DNA of 64,000 bases from the NCBI GenBank assembly GCA_002682825.1, contig NOKP01000020.1:124001-188000 (forward strand), written 5' to 3'. A program made the translations under genes and the position numbers. Source of the stretch: Neonectria sp. B-13. Its lineage: Eukaryota; Ascomycota; Sordariomycetes; Hypocreales; Nectriaceae. A model generated the notes under the pieces. The model did no database searches, had not been told where the DNA came from, and saw only the letters and a program-made list of their open reading frames with translations. Of the stretch, positions 10,417 to 21,977 are shown piece after piece; within the stretch, counting starts at the first letter, position 1, and the number at the start of each line of letters is the position of its first letter.

Positions 10417-12299
10417 TCAGACTTCTGATTTGGAACTCAGAGACCTGTCAATCCCTTCCCAAAACCCACACCTTTCAAACTGAGATTCTCCAACTGAGTC
10501 CATGTGCAAGTTGTCAAGCTCGATCAGCAACTTATATCGCGACTCATTCCATGGTTGCCACTCTGGCGCTTCATCACCCCGGTAAGGGTTCGGCGACAAG
10601 GTACGCACAAAGGATATCCAATAATCCATGAATACTGGTACCAGCGGCGCATTGTAGGTGTAAAAGCTCTCTGGTGCTGTGTACCGGCCTGGGTTGTTCG
10701 TGTTGTTCGGGCCAAAGATGGCACCCTCTTCATAACCGTGAGGTGTTCCAAAACCGAGGGAAGCGTAGAAATCGTCGTAGATGTGGTTGCGGTAGGACCA
10801 AGCAGGTTCAGCGTCTGCGTTGCGGATGGCTTCGAGAATTGAAATGGCTGGGCAGATGAGGGTTGATTCGCCATAGGCTTGCTCAACAGACGGGAAATAG
10901 GGTGCGTTAGGAGGCGCGGGGTCCATGAGAGGATAGTACTCGGCAATCTTTGTATTGTCGTCGCTTGTTAGGCGAGGATAATTGTCGTCTATAAAGTTTA
11001 TGACTTCTTGGGTCGTGGAAGCTTGGGGGACGAAGAAGACACCCTCTATTATAGTAGGTTAGCAAACAAATTAAGACCAAAGTCTTCAAGTCCCGAGACT
11101 AACCATTCTGATTGTTGCCAATAATCATGGGGACCTTGGTGAACTCGCCGCGGGCGAACAGTTCCAAAGGGTCGTCGGGAATGAGGTCTTCATCGATGAC
11201 GGGAACCCAGTACCAAAACGGCGCCCCGCTTGATTCGGGAAATGGGCTCGGCACATTTGCCTCCTGAGTTGCGTTTGTATCTCTGCCACGAAGGCAACCC
11301 ATCTCTTTCTCGGCACTGTCACTAGCACAGTCCAGCTGCTCAACGAAGCGATGGTATTGCCATTCCAACTCAGTCTTTCGGGGTTGTTGCGGAATAAAGA
11401 CAGACTCCAGAATGCCGCCAGCAAAGAGCGTTGCAGTGGCGGGTTGTGGTGAGACGAGGTGGAGTGCGACAGATCCCGCACCGGCTGAACTGCCATGGAT
11501 CACAACATGCTTAGGATCACCACCGAACTAAAGCACGTCACGTCAACAGCCTGCACACATTGGGGGGTTGACGACTCTTCTCCCACCTTGGAAATGTTAT
11601 CTTGGACCCATTGAAGTAAAGCAAGCTGGTCGCGAAGACCGTTGTTCAAGTCTCCATTTTCTTCTACAGCTTTACCTGCAAAAAAGCCGTATACGCCGAC
11701 GCGATAGTTGAAGTTGACTTGGATAATGTTGTGACCTGATTTTTCGACCACCTCGGAGCCATTGTAGTTGGGGCTCCAATTCTGGTTATATCCTGTAGAG
11801 CGAAGTGAGTGAAGCGTCTTTACTGGTGGCCTGGGAAGCGAGGAAGTCCTACCTCCGCCTTGAATAAAGACCCAGACTGGCAACTTTGACTTGGGTGTAG
11901 CATCGGTGGGCTTCCAGATATTAACGTAAAGACAATCCTCGCCGACCCCAGGCGCTTCTTTCTCGCCAGTTCCGATACAGAAATTGTTGAACTAGGGCAT
12001 GGTTAGTGTCTTGTTATTTGTTTGATGGCCGTCGAACTGAGTGGCTGGCTTACTTGTTGGGCTATTTCGATTCCTTGCTGTTCCGGTGGTGCTGGGGCTC
12101 GCCATCTAAGATGCCCAACAGGCGCTGCGGCATACCTCATGCCGAGAAACTGGTCTACGCCATTTTCTAGGGATGTACCAACATAGGTAGCGTAGTCCAA
12201 TTCGATACGAGGCTCCTTCAGGGTGCAGTTTGAAGCCATGACGGCCGGGAAATGTACAAGCAGGCCAACAATGGCCGAAACGGCTTTTCTAGGGAACAT
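10417..12299 (-). CDS. Secreted type-B carboxylesterase (alpha/beta hydrolase)
   Basis: Serine esterase of the cholinesterase/type-B family, cleaving carboxylic esters outside the cell. Exons on the minus strand are 12299-12054, 11991-11853, 11792-11587, 11527-11104 and 11045-10417, separated by introns of 62, 60, 59, 58 nt. All phases fit, giving 547 residues, the usual family length. The N-terminus has a signal peptide (KAVSAIVGLLVHFPAVMAS). FLGMRYAAAPVGHLRW and VWVFIQGGG (oxyanion hole) are conserved. The nucleophile elbow is HGSSAGAGS with Ser211, and the catalytic His lies in GTPHGYEEGAIFG (His441). The start chosen is MFPRKAV; upstream in-frame ATGs exist to 12377. The gene is followed upstream by a Zn2Cys6 regulator on the same strand that could control it. 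Substrate unknown. Confidence 0.9.
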
Positions 12300-12568
12300 G
12301 GTTAGTAGATGGTCTATGCCTTGGGTTCTCGACGACATGTTTCCTGTTTTGCGTGCGGGTTGCCGTAGTTTTATCATTCAAATCCTGATCAACGTTGAGA
12401 AGCTTATGGACATCCGAGGGTGGGGAATGTGGAGACATTCGGACTTCTTGAGCAACACCGAGATATGTATGCCAAGTACATCGGACCCCGTCATGGCCGG
12501 GTGATATTACCGGCTAATTAGAAATGGCTTATTAATTTGCTTACATTGCTGTACGCAGTATTTCATGA
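12300..12568. other. Promoter region of the carboxylesterase
   Basis: This short spacer lies between the regulator stop (12569) and the esterase start. No clear operator was recognised. Confidence 0.4.
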
Positions 12569-14582
12569 TCATATCTCTCCAAAATCAGCATGGTTAGGAC
12601 CGGTTGAAGGACATAATATGACGATGCCATTCTCCTCGTCTTCCTGCCCGGGAATTGTGAGGTCGGCCATCAACATGTCGACCTAATCACACCCATCAGC
12701 TCAAAGTTTGAATCATTACGAGACGAGACGAACAACTGACCTTTTCAACAGCCTTCGGATCAACTCCAGACATCGTCAGGGTCTGCGCCAACCGCACAGC
12801 AAGCGACGCTGCAAAAGCATTCGTTTTCCCCACGTCAATCATCAAATCGGTGAGAGCCGTGAGGTTCTCTTCGCTTTGGCGGTTGCCCGATGCTACAAAG
12901 TCGGTCAGGAAGAAGGACGCCGCAATGTACGTGGCAAAGGAAATCAGCGGGTTTCGAAAGGCCGTGGCGATGTCTGTGACTAGAGCTACGATGGTCATGA
13001 TTTTGACAGCCGAGACAGAGACCCTCTCGTGGATGTGTGGCAGTTTGCCCATGTCCATCTGCGATCTCGTCGTCGCTGCGCGGTGGATACAGATCAGTGC
13101 GGTGTTCAACTGGAGATTGATAAAGACGGCATTGGCATTGTCCATGTTCTCAGGGCACCGGAGATGAAAAGGCAGCGTCTCAAAGGCATTAGTGAGGCTA
13201 TTGTCGAGCTGCTGAAGTTGTTGCCAGGCATCTCTGTCGCCGCCGCCGCCGTCGTCGTCGTCGTCATGGCCGCCCCGGGAGAAGTTGAAGCACTCGTTGA
13301 ACAGGTGAACAGCCACCACCCTGCAAGCGCTAGTGGACAGTTCCCACATGTCTTGTTTGAGAGCCTGTCTAAGGGTGATGGTCGCCACTGGAACGCTGTA
13401 TAGTAACGCGTCAATGGACGTTGGGAGTCGTGTTTGGATCTATCCCTTGTTAGCAATCACACGATATCGCCCAACTTAGGGACCTCTGGACTCACACTGC
13501 GCGCATCCATCATGGTAGGCCAGCCTCCTGTGCTACTCGTAATTCGATCAGTGCAAAAGATGACCCAAAACGTCTTCCTACGTTCCTCCTCCTCGGCAAA
13601 GTCTGCTGCTGGCGGCAGCGTCAAGCCGGCGGCATTCTTGCCATCCAACCTGTGGAGCCCGAGAATCTGGCCCAAGCGAATGGCCCTGGCTATGCTCATG
13701 GACGCTCTGGAAAACCACAAGTGCTGCGCCTCGAAGTGACTAATAAGAACCCAAGCCTGGACATGGGCCAGTGAGATTTGCTGACTGTCGTTCTATTGGG
13801 AGATCCATCAATCCTGCTTTTTGCGAGAAGAAATGGCCAAGTGCCCACCAACCTTCATCTCATCTTTTTGGATGTACTGACGTGCACGTCCGTAAAAGGC
13901 GTCGGCCAAGTGTCTGTACATGGAAGATGCACTCGCCCCAGCCGCCAGGATGGCATACTGCAGGCACATGGGTGGCTGCATATGGGCAGGCCTGTAGAGC
14001 GAGGCCATGTACCTCTGTTGGTGGATCATGAACGAGTCTGACTGCAACTTGGTGAAGTATATCGATGTACTGGCCAGTAGCAGGCAGTCGGTGTTAGTCT
14101 CCGGTCACTGGATGAAATACACCACACTGGAATTAGTCACCTACAGTTCCTCCACTATATGTGGTGGTGGCAATTGATCGAACCGGCCAGTGTCGATGAG
14201 CTCTGCGTTGGAATACCCAGATTCGGGAGATGCGTTTTGAGCCTCTAACTTACCCTCTAATTCCTCTGCCGATCATGTCAATACAAGAACCATATTTCCG
14301 TGACCAAGCTTCAAGGCCTGTCCAGCCCACATTCGACTTACGTATCTTGGCTTTCAAGTTACGCACTCCCAATCTCGTGACTGGCATGACGGGGCGTTTC
14401 CGAGCCGATGGGTAGTCACAGTACTCGCCTGCCCCGGCGCAACGGCCGCAGATGGGCTGAGTTCTGTCGCATCTCAATTTGCGCGTCTTGCACAAATAAC
14501 ATGAGAGCGGTGAGAGTGTCGAGCCTGAGTCGGAGCCCGAAGGCGGCTGCGCTGATGGAGATGGAGCCGACCCCTCAGACAT
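12569..14582 (-). CDS. Zn(II)2Cys6 transcription factor with fungal-specific TF domain
   Basis: DNA-binding regulator of the Gal4 type. Six exons on the minus strand are 14582-14342, 14265-14145, 14069-13853, 13792-13496, 13439-12741 and 12682-12569. All phases agree, giving 562 residues. The zinc cluster is complete: Cys28, 31, 38, 45, 48, 55 (CX2CX6CX6CX2CX6C), followed by a basic linker and a short coil (LKAKIQELEGKLEAQ). The middle-homology domain is recognisable (YFTKLQSDSFMIH, RAIRLGQILGLHRLDG, RRKTFWVIFCTDR). An Asp/Gly run (DDDDDGGGGD) encoded by a GTC/GCC repeat at about 13243-13268 sits in a loop. The gene lies head-to-tail upstream of the carboxylesterase, a natural candidate target. 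No damage is seen. Confidence 0.9.
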
Positions 14583-16112
14583 TTCTAAAGAAGTGGTTGT
14601 AGATTTCAGATATCACCGTTCGGGGAAGAAAAGGAGGCGGGAATCTGTCGAGCTTGCCTCTATGTGGTAAAGATACTTAGCGATTACGGTCCGGATTGGT
14701 GCGATTTGTTTGAAAGTATGCCCAGAGGAACCAAAAGATGATGGGTTGAATCAAGAGATGAGTGATCGATCGGATCTACCTTAGGCAGGTATCAACTGTC
14801 GCGCTGCGCCACCCTCATGCCTGCGGAATTTGTATTTCCCGATCCCAGCCATCGGAAAAGTGAGATGTAGGGTAAGTAAAACAAGGCCAAGAAATTGTAC
14901 TTGGGCATCACAACTTTTGTCGTGCCACCTACTTGTAGTGTCCACTCCCTCGCCGATGGCGAACGGCTGGCATTTAGCGATGCCGACTTCTGCTTCACAA
15001 CACACTCGAGCCAATTTTCCAGTATAAACGATGCATATCGCTGAGATCAGTGTCTTGCTAACTGGTCATCGCTGGGTGTGGTGTCATCTTCGACTTCACT
15101 AGGAGATAGCTAAGGAGATGTGACCTAGCAGTGGCTACGGTTCTATCTAATACATGAATGATTGCGCTCGAACATGGTGTATTAATATCAGAGTCAGCTA
15201 TGAAAGTCTAGCCGAACCGCGTGTAATTGATAGACGCGATGCGGTACATCCAAGCGCTCGTGATGGCAATATCATTGATTACTTTCTCCGCCTTGCACCT
15301 TATATGTGCCTCTGTCTTAGCCACTCTTCTTTTGACCTTTCTTCGTACCTCTTCAAGCGCTTTGAAACTCTATCATCACTATCAATTGTCGGCTTTCCGC
15401 TCACTAGTTTTGATCTTATCTAGTCTTCTAGTGAGGCTTGCGCTGAGACTCCTTTACGAAAGAGCTCAAGAACGGACCGTTGATGGTTGCCGCCGAGGTC
15501 GAAGCTGCTGAAAGGGGTGATGCGGGTTCCTGTCTAGTGCGTAGCGTGGTCGAATGCAATACTACATCGTCGTTCATGCCCTCACTTGAGAGTTGATAGC
15601 GATCTCAAGGCTTGTCCTGCTCTATGAGGCTGAGTGAGTGAGTTGTGTTTGGAGCCGGGTGTAAATCGTCCTGGCGATTGTTGTATCATCTACGGCCGTG
15701 ACTAGGGCTGTAGAAGGCATGATAGTCGCTGATTGATTCGATGAACTAGCCATGATCTATATGTAATTTCAGCTCTTCCTTTCGGGCTAGACTCTTGCTT
15801 CCTTCCTTAGAGTAGTCGCATCCTAGGTTTGTGAGGTAAAATGTGCAACTGTGAGACCATATACCTCCTCAGTTGAAGTCTTTTACTCGTACTCACTTGA
15901 GATTCATAGATCGTGCAATATTACTAGATGCGGTATAGACCTGGTAGATAATAGTACTGAGTACCTTTACTAAAAGAGTTGCAATGGGCAATTTCAATCG
16001 GCCTCTGTTTGGACTGTGCGAGAATGTGCGTTAGCATTGGGATGTACAAGCGGAATTGGCTAGTTGGAGTAAATTAGTAATGTGAAGTATATATTTTAAC
16101 GTCTCGTGGAAG
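14583..16112. other. Gene-poor intergenic region
   Basis: No supported gene. A 94-codon plus-strand frame at 15227-15511 is strongly hydrophobic, but an overlapping frame of equal length makes it unconvincing. The right half is AT-richer and grades into the RIP-damaged block. Confidence 0.4.
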
Positions 16113-17113
16113 TTAGCTCTTTGAGCGCTTGGCTAAGAAGACAGCAAACCCCTCCTCATGAAGGTCAGACAAAAACATACCGCTGCTGAGTATACATAAA
16201 GATAGATCTGCCGTCTGTCCTTCAAGAATTGTTCTTTTGCTTCTGTATATCGATGACTGCCTTGATAAAGTGCGCTGGTAGCTGCTGAATAGTGTCGCTG
16301 TCTTTGCTCCTGAGAATAATTTGTGACATCCTGAGGTAGCTTTTGGCAAATGTATTCTAAAGATCTTTAGCCACAACATCATCTTGAAAGGGCCTGGGGT
16401 AGTACGGGTCATTACATCTGAATGCCTCGATTGCGAGAGCCAAACCGTTATTATCCACGATAATATACCTGACTTAGTTGAAGTCCAAGAGCGATAACAC
16501 GGTTTTCCGATGATAAAAGTATTCGAGATCATCGCTCAGAGGTCCTGTCCAAGAGTTTGACGGGAGAGTAGCAGCTTCGGCTGCACTCATAGATGGCAAT
16601 GGTTCCATAATGCCTCCTAAAACAAACTCAAAATCTCTTGCGTCAGTCTCTGCATAGTGCTTGACATTTTTCATAGTGTCAGCAACTGTCTGTAAGACTT
16701 GGGCATTGCCCTAAGTCAGCCAGTCCTTCATAACCACGTTTTGATCATAGGTCAGGTATTTGCCAAGCTCATCCAGGGCAGTACCAACTTTCTAGGCTAT
16801 CTTCTCACTGAGCTCCTCCTACTTGGCCGTTCAAACCTCATCGAGAGTGGTGACAACTCCGGGAATGCTCATTATGTTGCTGATATTGGCGCGGCATCCA
16901 CTGCGAATCTAGCAAGTTCCTAAGCCCTTTCGACGAGCCTGCTTCCTTTGATACTGGCTGCAGCAAACATGCCAACAGCAGGGACAGTGAGAGCGAGTTT
17001 GCATTGTGAGCTCTTGCCAGTAGATTGGCAAGGCTAGCTTTGAATGGCATCCGATCTTCACTGAAGGGTGAGGGACTGAAGCTAACCTCAGTCATCTTGA
17101 GAACCCTCTTCAC
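16113..17113 (-). pseudogene. RIP-degraded gene of unknown family
   Basis: One minus-strand frame reads as continuous protein through at least eight stops. Around 16690-16860 it passes TGA after TLDEV, TAG after TAK, TAG after KIA and TAG after DWLT. Each is the codon expected if CGA or CAG had been mutated by C-to-T change. The unbroken part (16474-16674) contains DARDFEFVLGGIMEPLP and DDLEYFYHRKTVLSLLDF. The next part (16400-16113) contains GLALAIEAFRCNDPYYP and SQIILRSKDSDTIQQLP. The upstream part at 16838-17113 is helical and Leu-rich. I do not recognise the family. The consistent stop chemistry shows a repeated gene inactivated by RIP rather than a random frame. Confidence 0.6.
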
Positions 17114-18057
17114 CAGGACTACTTTTTCTTAGGTTTTAACTCCAGTGGGTTCTTCGGGTTAAGATACACTAGTATATCGCTAGGTTTCTCTAGTAAATCG
17201 AGATTAGTGAACACGTTGAGTTGATAGCCTAGACTTGGCCAGGGGTTGGCGTCGGCGGGCTTTTGATGTGCACGTACGCCACTTGTCCAGGGCGCCTTCA
17301 ACTCTCTTCTTTCTTCGAGGCCCCCGGACTGTCTTACCTAAAACTTTTGCTTTAGAGGATCCATTTAGCATCGATGAAGACTAACCGCTCCTTCTCAGCG
17401 GGGATATTCCAACTGTGTAAGTACTTATAGATACTTATTACTCATTCTTCCAGGGCTGAGGGTGATGGGTCTAGACCCTCACGTGCGGGCTGGACCGGTC
17501 TGTGACTTAGCAATTAGACAAGGGAAGTATGCAATTTTTGACATGAGAATTCAGTAGTAACAAAAGATGGTCAAGAATGGGAGAATTAGCTGCCATAGCA
17601 GCTATTATCGTAGCAATAAGACAAAGCAAGGACAGTTTACGTCGTACAGTGGATGATGGAGCAGAACACAGACGAAAATGACTGGATCCCTTCATTTCTC
17701 CGGGCCGCGGTCCACCTCGACAGACCCCCGACACCTTATCGCGGCCATTCCTCGCCTTGAAGAAGGGGATGCATGCCACGTTGCATCACGTCGTGTTGGG
17801 CATTCATAGGGTTATTTTATCCACTGTATTACCTTGATCTATCTAATGATATTAAGTAAGGCTAAAAGCTCATAAATACATAGGTAACACGTGTCGGGAC
17901 TTCCGAGATTATGCTGAGATTGTGTTGTTTACTCAAAACCTGCAGTGACCTTCCCGAAAGGATCCCACAAGTTATCCTTAGAACTTCCAGCTTGATGGTC
18001 TAAAGCTGGATCAAGTGCTTATGGAGACGGCTAGACTTCTATGTATAAAGTTCCCCC
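17114..18057. other. Gene-poor spacer in the RIP block
   Basis: Only short frames occur here (for example 17119-17301 and 17507-17779 on the minus strand), without motifs. The stretch may include 5' parts of the relic to the left. Confidence 0.4.
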
Positions 18058-19095
18058 GTGAGTACGCTCATTATCGCTGCACCACGTGGACCCGCTGACA
18101 GTATCCCGCCTCTAGGACAGAGTAGAACTTTTCAGCAATTTCAGAACCTGCTCACAGGTTCTTGGGAAGTCATTGGGAAAACAGGAACTGCCACCGACAC
18201 GGTTTCCGTGCTAGTATCTTTGGAGGCAGAGCAGGGCATCATGCTTAGATCGTGGCGTCAAGCAAATACAAGCAGCGTCCTTCATATCATCGGGTCATAC
18301 ATCTTCACGGAAGCAGCTGTTTGATCCTTTATTCTACCCACCAAACGCCACGGAATGCCCGACGATATCATTTTCAGCTTCAACCGCCACCTCGGGAAAC
18401 AACGCGACAGCCTAACAGGAGAAGTCTTACGTTCTTGGATTTGCCAAACCCTCATGCTGCGACCAGCCCTCTGGGGTCAGCTCTATAAACAAAATGCGCC
18501 CGATTTCTTGAGCCACAATATCAGTCCTGGACAAAAGCATCTCCAGAGAATGCCACACCAGCTGCTCAGCGACTTTTCTAAGACTAACAGACTGTTAGTA
18601 TTCATTGGCGCAGCGGACTAGTGCCCAGGAGCTTTCATATCTGAACTGGCACTCCTCACGAGGATTTCTTCACTCAGAGGGATACTCACTGTCGTCATGG
18701 GATGTGCGATAGAGCTGGAGTTTTCCGCCTTTGTAACTGTTCATAACATGGCCCCTGGAAACACCTGTTCCAGGTCACTGGCTCGTCGCGACGCAGAGCG
18801 GAGTCTTGATTGTCTCATCAACCAAACTCCAATCTGGAGAAAGTCCAAAGATGTCATCCTTGTGAAATTGTGTGCAGACGATTTCCAAGCAACTTCGCCA
18901 GAATCAGGAAGCCCGGCGAGCCATCAACTGGGTACGCCATGCGATATGTCCTTTACGCTACTCTGAGCTAGCTGTCGCCCTAGTTCTATGTCTGCATCCG
19001 CCCAGCAACAATTCAAAACCCAACCTTGCTTGGAGAGATGTTGTGTCACTAGCTTCTTGGGACATCATGGGCGCAAACGGGCGATCCATCTAGCC
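18058..19095 (+). pseudogene. STAND/NACHT-type NLR gene relic
   Basis: Fungal NLR-like proteins couple an NTPase to cell-death or recognition modules. The frame 18355-18621 (IIFSFNRHLGKQRDSLTGEVLRSW, then a LVFIGAAD strand) matches the layout after the P-loop in fungal NACHT proteins: a Phe-rich strand, a short helix with LTG-LRS, then a hydrophobic strand ending in an acidic residue. The same frame continues past TAG (18619-18621, CAG expected) into ISELALLTRISSLRG. A further frame (18872-19093) has EARRAINWVRHAICPLRYSEL, typical of the helical segment downstream of NACHT. No intact P-loop was found. Frameshift plus RIP-type stop mark it as dead. Confidence 0.5.
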
Positions 19096-19101
19096 CATAA
19101 C

Positions 19102-19688
19102 TCATACAAAATAACCAAGTCGCTCCTCGATGACAACGTACAGCCAGAGATCTATGCCGGCTACGAGCAGTCCCTCTCGTTTGTTGAGCTTCTGGTTAGA
19201 CGTGGGACCAGTAAGCTCGAGTGTCCGAGAAATCTTGGCGCCTCGGGTGTTTAGTTGCTGGAGCTTCTCTACAGCAGCAACGACGGCATCTATCAAAGCG
19301 GTGCAGTTGTCTGGTTCCAGGTCGTTCAGTACCTCTTCGAGAGTCCCTGTGCCATCCAAAAATGGGATGACTGAGCAGTCCAGTTGCGACTCGCTTGGGT
19401 TGGTCGTGGACCCCACAGCCAATGTTTCGGGAACGAGGCTGGGAAGCTGATCGTGAGCTAGGCGTTGGAGTCCCGCCACAGCCGGGAGAGGACACCAGCC
19501 TTTTCGAGACGGATGACAAGGTCTGTTGATTATTCGGGGAGAGGGGGCGTGGGGATTTGAAGACGTGTAGTGTAGGTGTCAAAAGTCTTAGGGATAACAG
19601 TGCAGGCCTCTGCTGAGATACCGGGGAGGTCAGGGAAGATGCCACGCAAGACATGCGGATCAGGCAAGATTTTCTCTCTACTACTCAT
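19102..19688 (-). pseudogene. APH/kinase-like phosphotransferase pseudogene
   Basis: The minus strand from ATG at 19688 reads ILPDPHVLRGIFPDLPG and then TTRLQIPTPPLPE. It then passes a TAA exactly where CAA would continue into STDLVIRLEKAG (a beta strand with a Lys, as in the ATP-binding lobe). After a second stop the text shifts frame to LVPETLAVGSTTN, DCSVIPFLDGTGTLEEVL and LIDAVVAAVEKLQQL. That order matches fungal aminoglycoside-phosphotransferase/choline-kinase-like proteins (an FxxGxxLEE-like hinge and a VAxxVxxLQ helix). The catalytic HxD lobe is not visible. It converges with the NACHT relic and shares its type of damage. Confidence 0.5.
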
Positions 19689-20979
19689 TGTTGCCATACA
19701 TGACACTGAGCAAGAAGATGGACAAGGATTAGGAGGATTTGGTGAATAGGCGAGTGGCTGTAGATGGGTCTCAATTCTCAAGACAATAGGTTAAGTTGTT
19801 GGTATTGGATACTAGACATAAAGGGGCAAGAAGCCTTACGGCCTCTCTGTAATATTGATGTCCTATGAGACTAGAGCACATGCTACTTAGGTAACTTACA
19901 CTCGTAACTGAGAAGTTATCTTTAGCTAACAGCCGAATTTACACAGCTTAAGAACGGGTGCCCCTTAGATTAATAGAGTTCATATTGCACTATCATAGGT
20001 ACCGCTCCAGGTACTTTTTCCTACTGCCAAAAGTACCGTAAAGAGTCAATAAGTTGGCGCAGCTTAGCGCCTCAATTTTCCAGACTTTTTCCATAAATAG
20101 AGATCATAGATAAAGCATTCGCTATATCCATGAAAGGTGGATGGAGACGCTAAGCTGTGCCAGTTCAGTCTTTACGGTATGAGGACTCAAGCTCTATGTT
20201 TTTGGACACTGGCAGATCTTGCCAGCACCTGTAAAGTTAAGCCCACAATTACCACACCTGTTCTTGTTAACCAGCACAGGGGACTCGGACCGTGCCACTG
20301 AGCAGCAGCGTTAGTAAAGGGTTTATGCTTATTACTCATAAGTATGGAGATGTACATACTAGTGATTAGGACTCAGCGGGACGAATTAGTCTTGAAACGG
20401 GTTTAATATAGTGTGTTGGGGTAGTAGTAAAAGACTTTAGAAAGATCTGTTTTAATGGTTGTTGTAGAAAGAGAGCATGAGACCTGAGCGTTGCAGGGAG
20501 TATTGTATTTATACCTTGGAGAATATTACCCCACGTGAATCCCTTTATGTAGTAGACAGGCTGCAGTTAACAACAGATAATTCTATAGTGTCCAGCTGTA
20601 GTGATTCGGATCTGTACCTACGGGGGGGTGTCAGGGTCAACAGACATCGCGGTCTGAATAAGGTGTAGACGTTCTTGTGTTTTTATTGGCTAGGGCTACT
20701 TTCACTAAGTAGTCTAGTCCATTGGAGCTGAAGATAAAAGGGAGGTCGGGAAATACACAGTCTGTCAGGGATTCAAGGGAGAACATGAGCTTAGGCAGTG
20801 AATTTGAGAGCCAAAGTATCTGTACCTCGCTTAGTCAAGGTACGATGCCTCGCCCTCAAATAATTTTGCTCTCGTTAAGCTAAAAACATGCATCTTAACT
20901 CTCTGTCTCTTCAAAGCGAGCAGACACTCAACAATGAGAATAGTACCAACCGACGACGCTGGAGAGTTTGCAGTTACTC

Positions 20980-21270
20980 TATTAAGCTTAAGTAAAGAAA
21001 TATGTAAGTACTCAGTAGAATTATAGATATAAAGACATAGTAGTCTAAGTAGTAGTTTTAATTGTGTTTATAAAGATATAAAAGATACCTTTTCTACTTT
21101 TACTTATAAAGGTATTTAATAGATTTTAATAGGATTATATTAACCTAAAGAATATTAAAAATAAATAACTAAGGTTTAAGTAAAAGTATTAAAGAATAAA
21201 TATTAGTCTAATCCCTTAGAATCCACTTACTACATATAGATTATCTTATACCTTAGTATCTATAGTTACT
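20980..21270. repeat. AT-rich RIP island
   Basis: Roughly 290 bp consist almost only of A and T with runs such as TAAAGATATAAAAGATA. No frame of useful length exists. This is typical of an extensively RIP-mutated repeat. Confidence 0.55.
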
Positions 21271-21644
21271 TATGTTAACACTGGGCTCATAGGCCTCTTA
21301 GTTTGTAATTGACAAGAACGGTACAGTTTCCGGCCCTGCCTCACCAACACCGCCACCGGGTGAGATTAAGCAACTTCATTAACGTGATATCTCGTGTGTT
21401 ATCAAGTCAATTGTGGATGCTGAGTTGGATGCCGCGCCGAGCGAGTGGTATGAGAGGGAGCCGTATCCAAGGATAGAGTGAGAGAGGTTTCCTCATGACG
21501 AGGAAGACGAACAGATGAAAAATTTGTACATAAGTCCGACTGTGTATAGTAAGTCGCTAGTTGTTGCGTAGATTGTCTGTCGGAGGCTGAGGGAAGAGAA
21601 ACTGGTTGCCATCTTGAGAGAGCTTGAGTTTCTGATGTTGACTC

Positions 21645-21690
21645 GTGTAAGAGTTGGGGTGATGTACCTAACCTTCAATAGATCAATCAG
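21645..21690. repeat. Dispersed repeat, copy 2 (paired with 1743-1788)
   Basis: This stretch matches the segment at 1743-1788 (TGTAAGAGTTGGGGTGA, CCTAACCTTCAATAGA) with a handful of substitutions, mostly transitions. It sits inside gene-free DNA downstream of the GH17 gene. Confidence 0.6.
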
Positions 21691-21977
21691 CCGTTAGACC
21701 AAAAAATCAACCAATTCAAGTAGGCTAGCGTTGCCCGAAACGCGCCACACAACTGGTTATAAGGTCGGCGAGGGCCCGGCTTCTGGCCGGCCCCCGTCTC
21801 CTTACAACTCGATTAGCACTGAAGGACTCGTTTATTTTGAGGGGTTTCCCGCATTTAGGGATGCTTTGCAACAGTCTATTTTAAATATTTATTAGACACT
21901 ATATCCATGTAAGATTACAACGTGAGCTAAAACAAACATCTAAAAATGGCCTCCTTAGACGCAATGTTTTATATCAT

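Larger units (their letters stand above)
19689..21977. other. Long gene-free, AT-rich, repeat-derived region
   Basis: More than 2 kb has no supportable gene. About 20980-21270 is strongly AT-rich with TATA/TTAA-type dinucleotides, as produced by heavy RIP. A copy of the TGTAAGAGTTGGGG repeat lies at 21645-21690. The stretch is best read as decayed transposon DNA. Confidence 0.6.

Noticed and set aside
16113..21977. A Starship or other giant mobile element
   Set aside because: The block has relics and repeats, but no DUF3435 tyrosine recombinase captain or defined element ends could be seen in the window.
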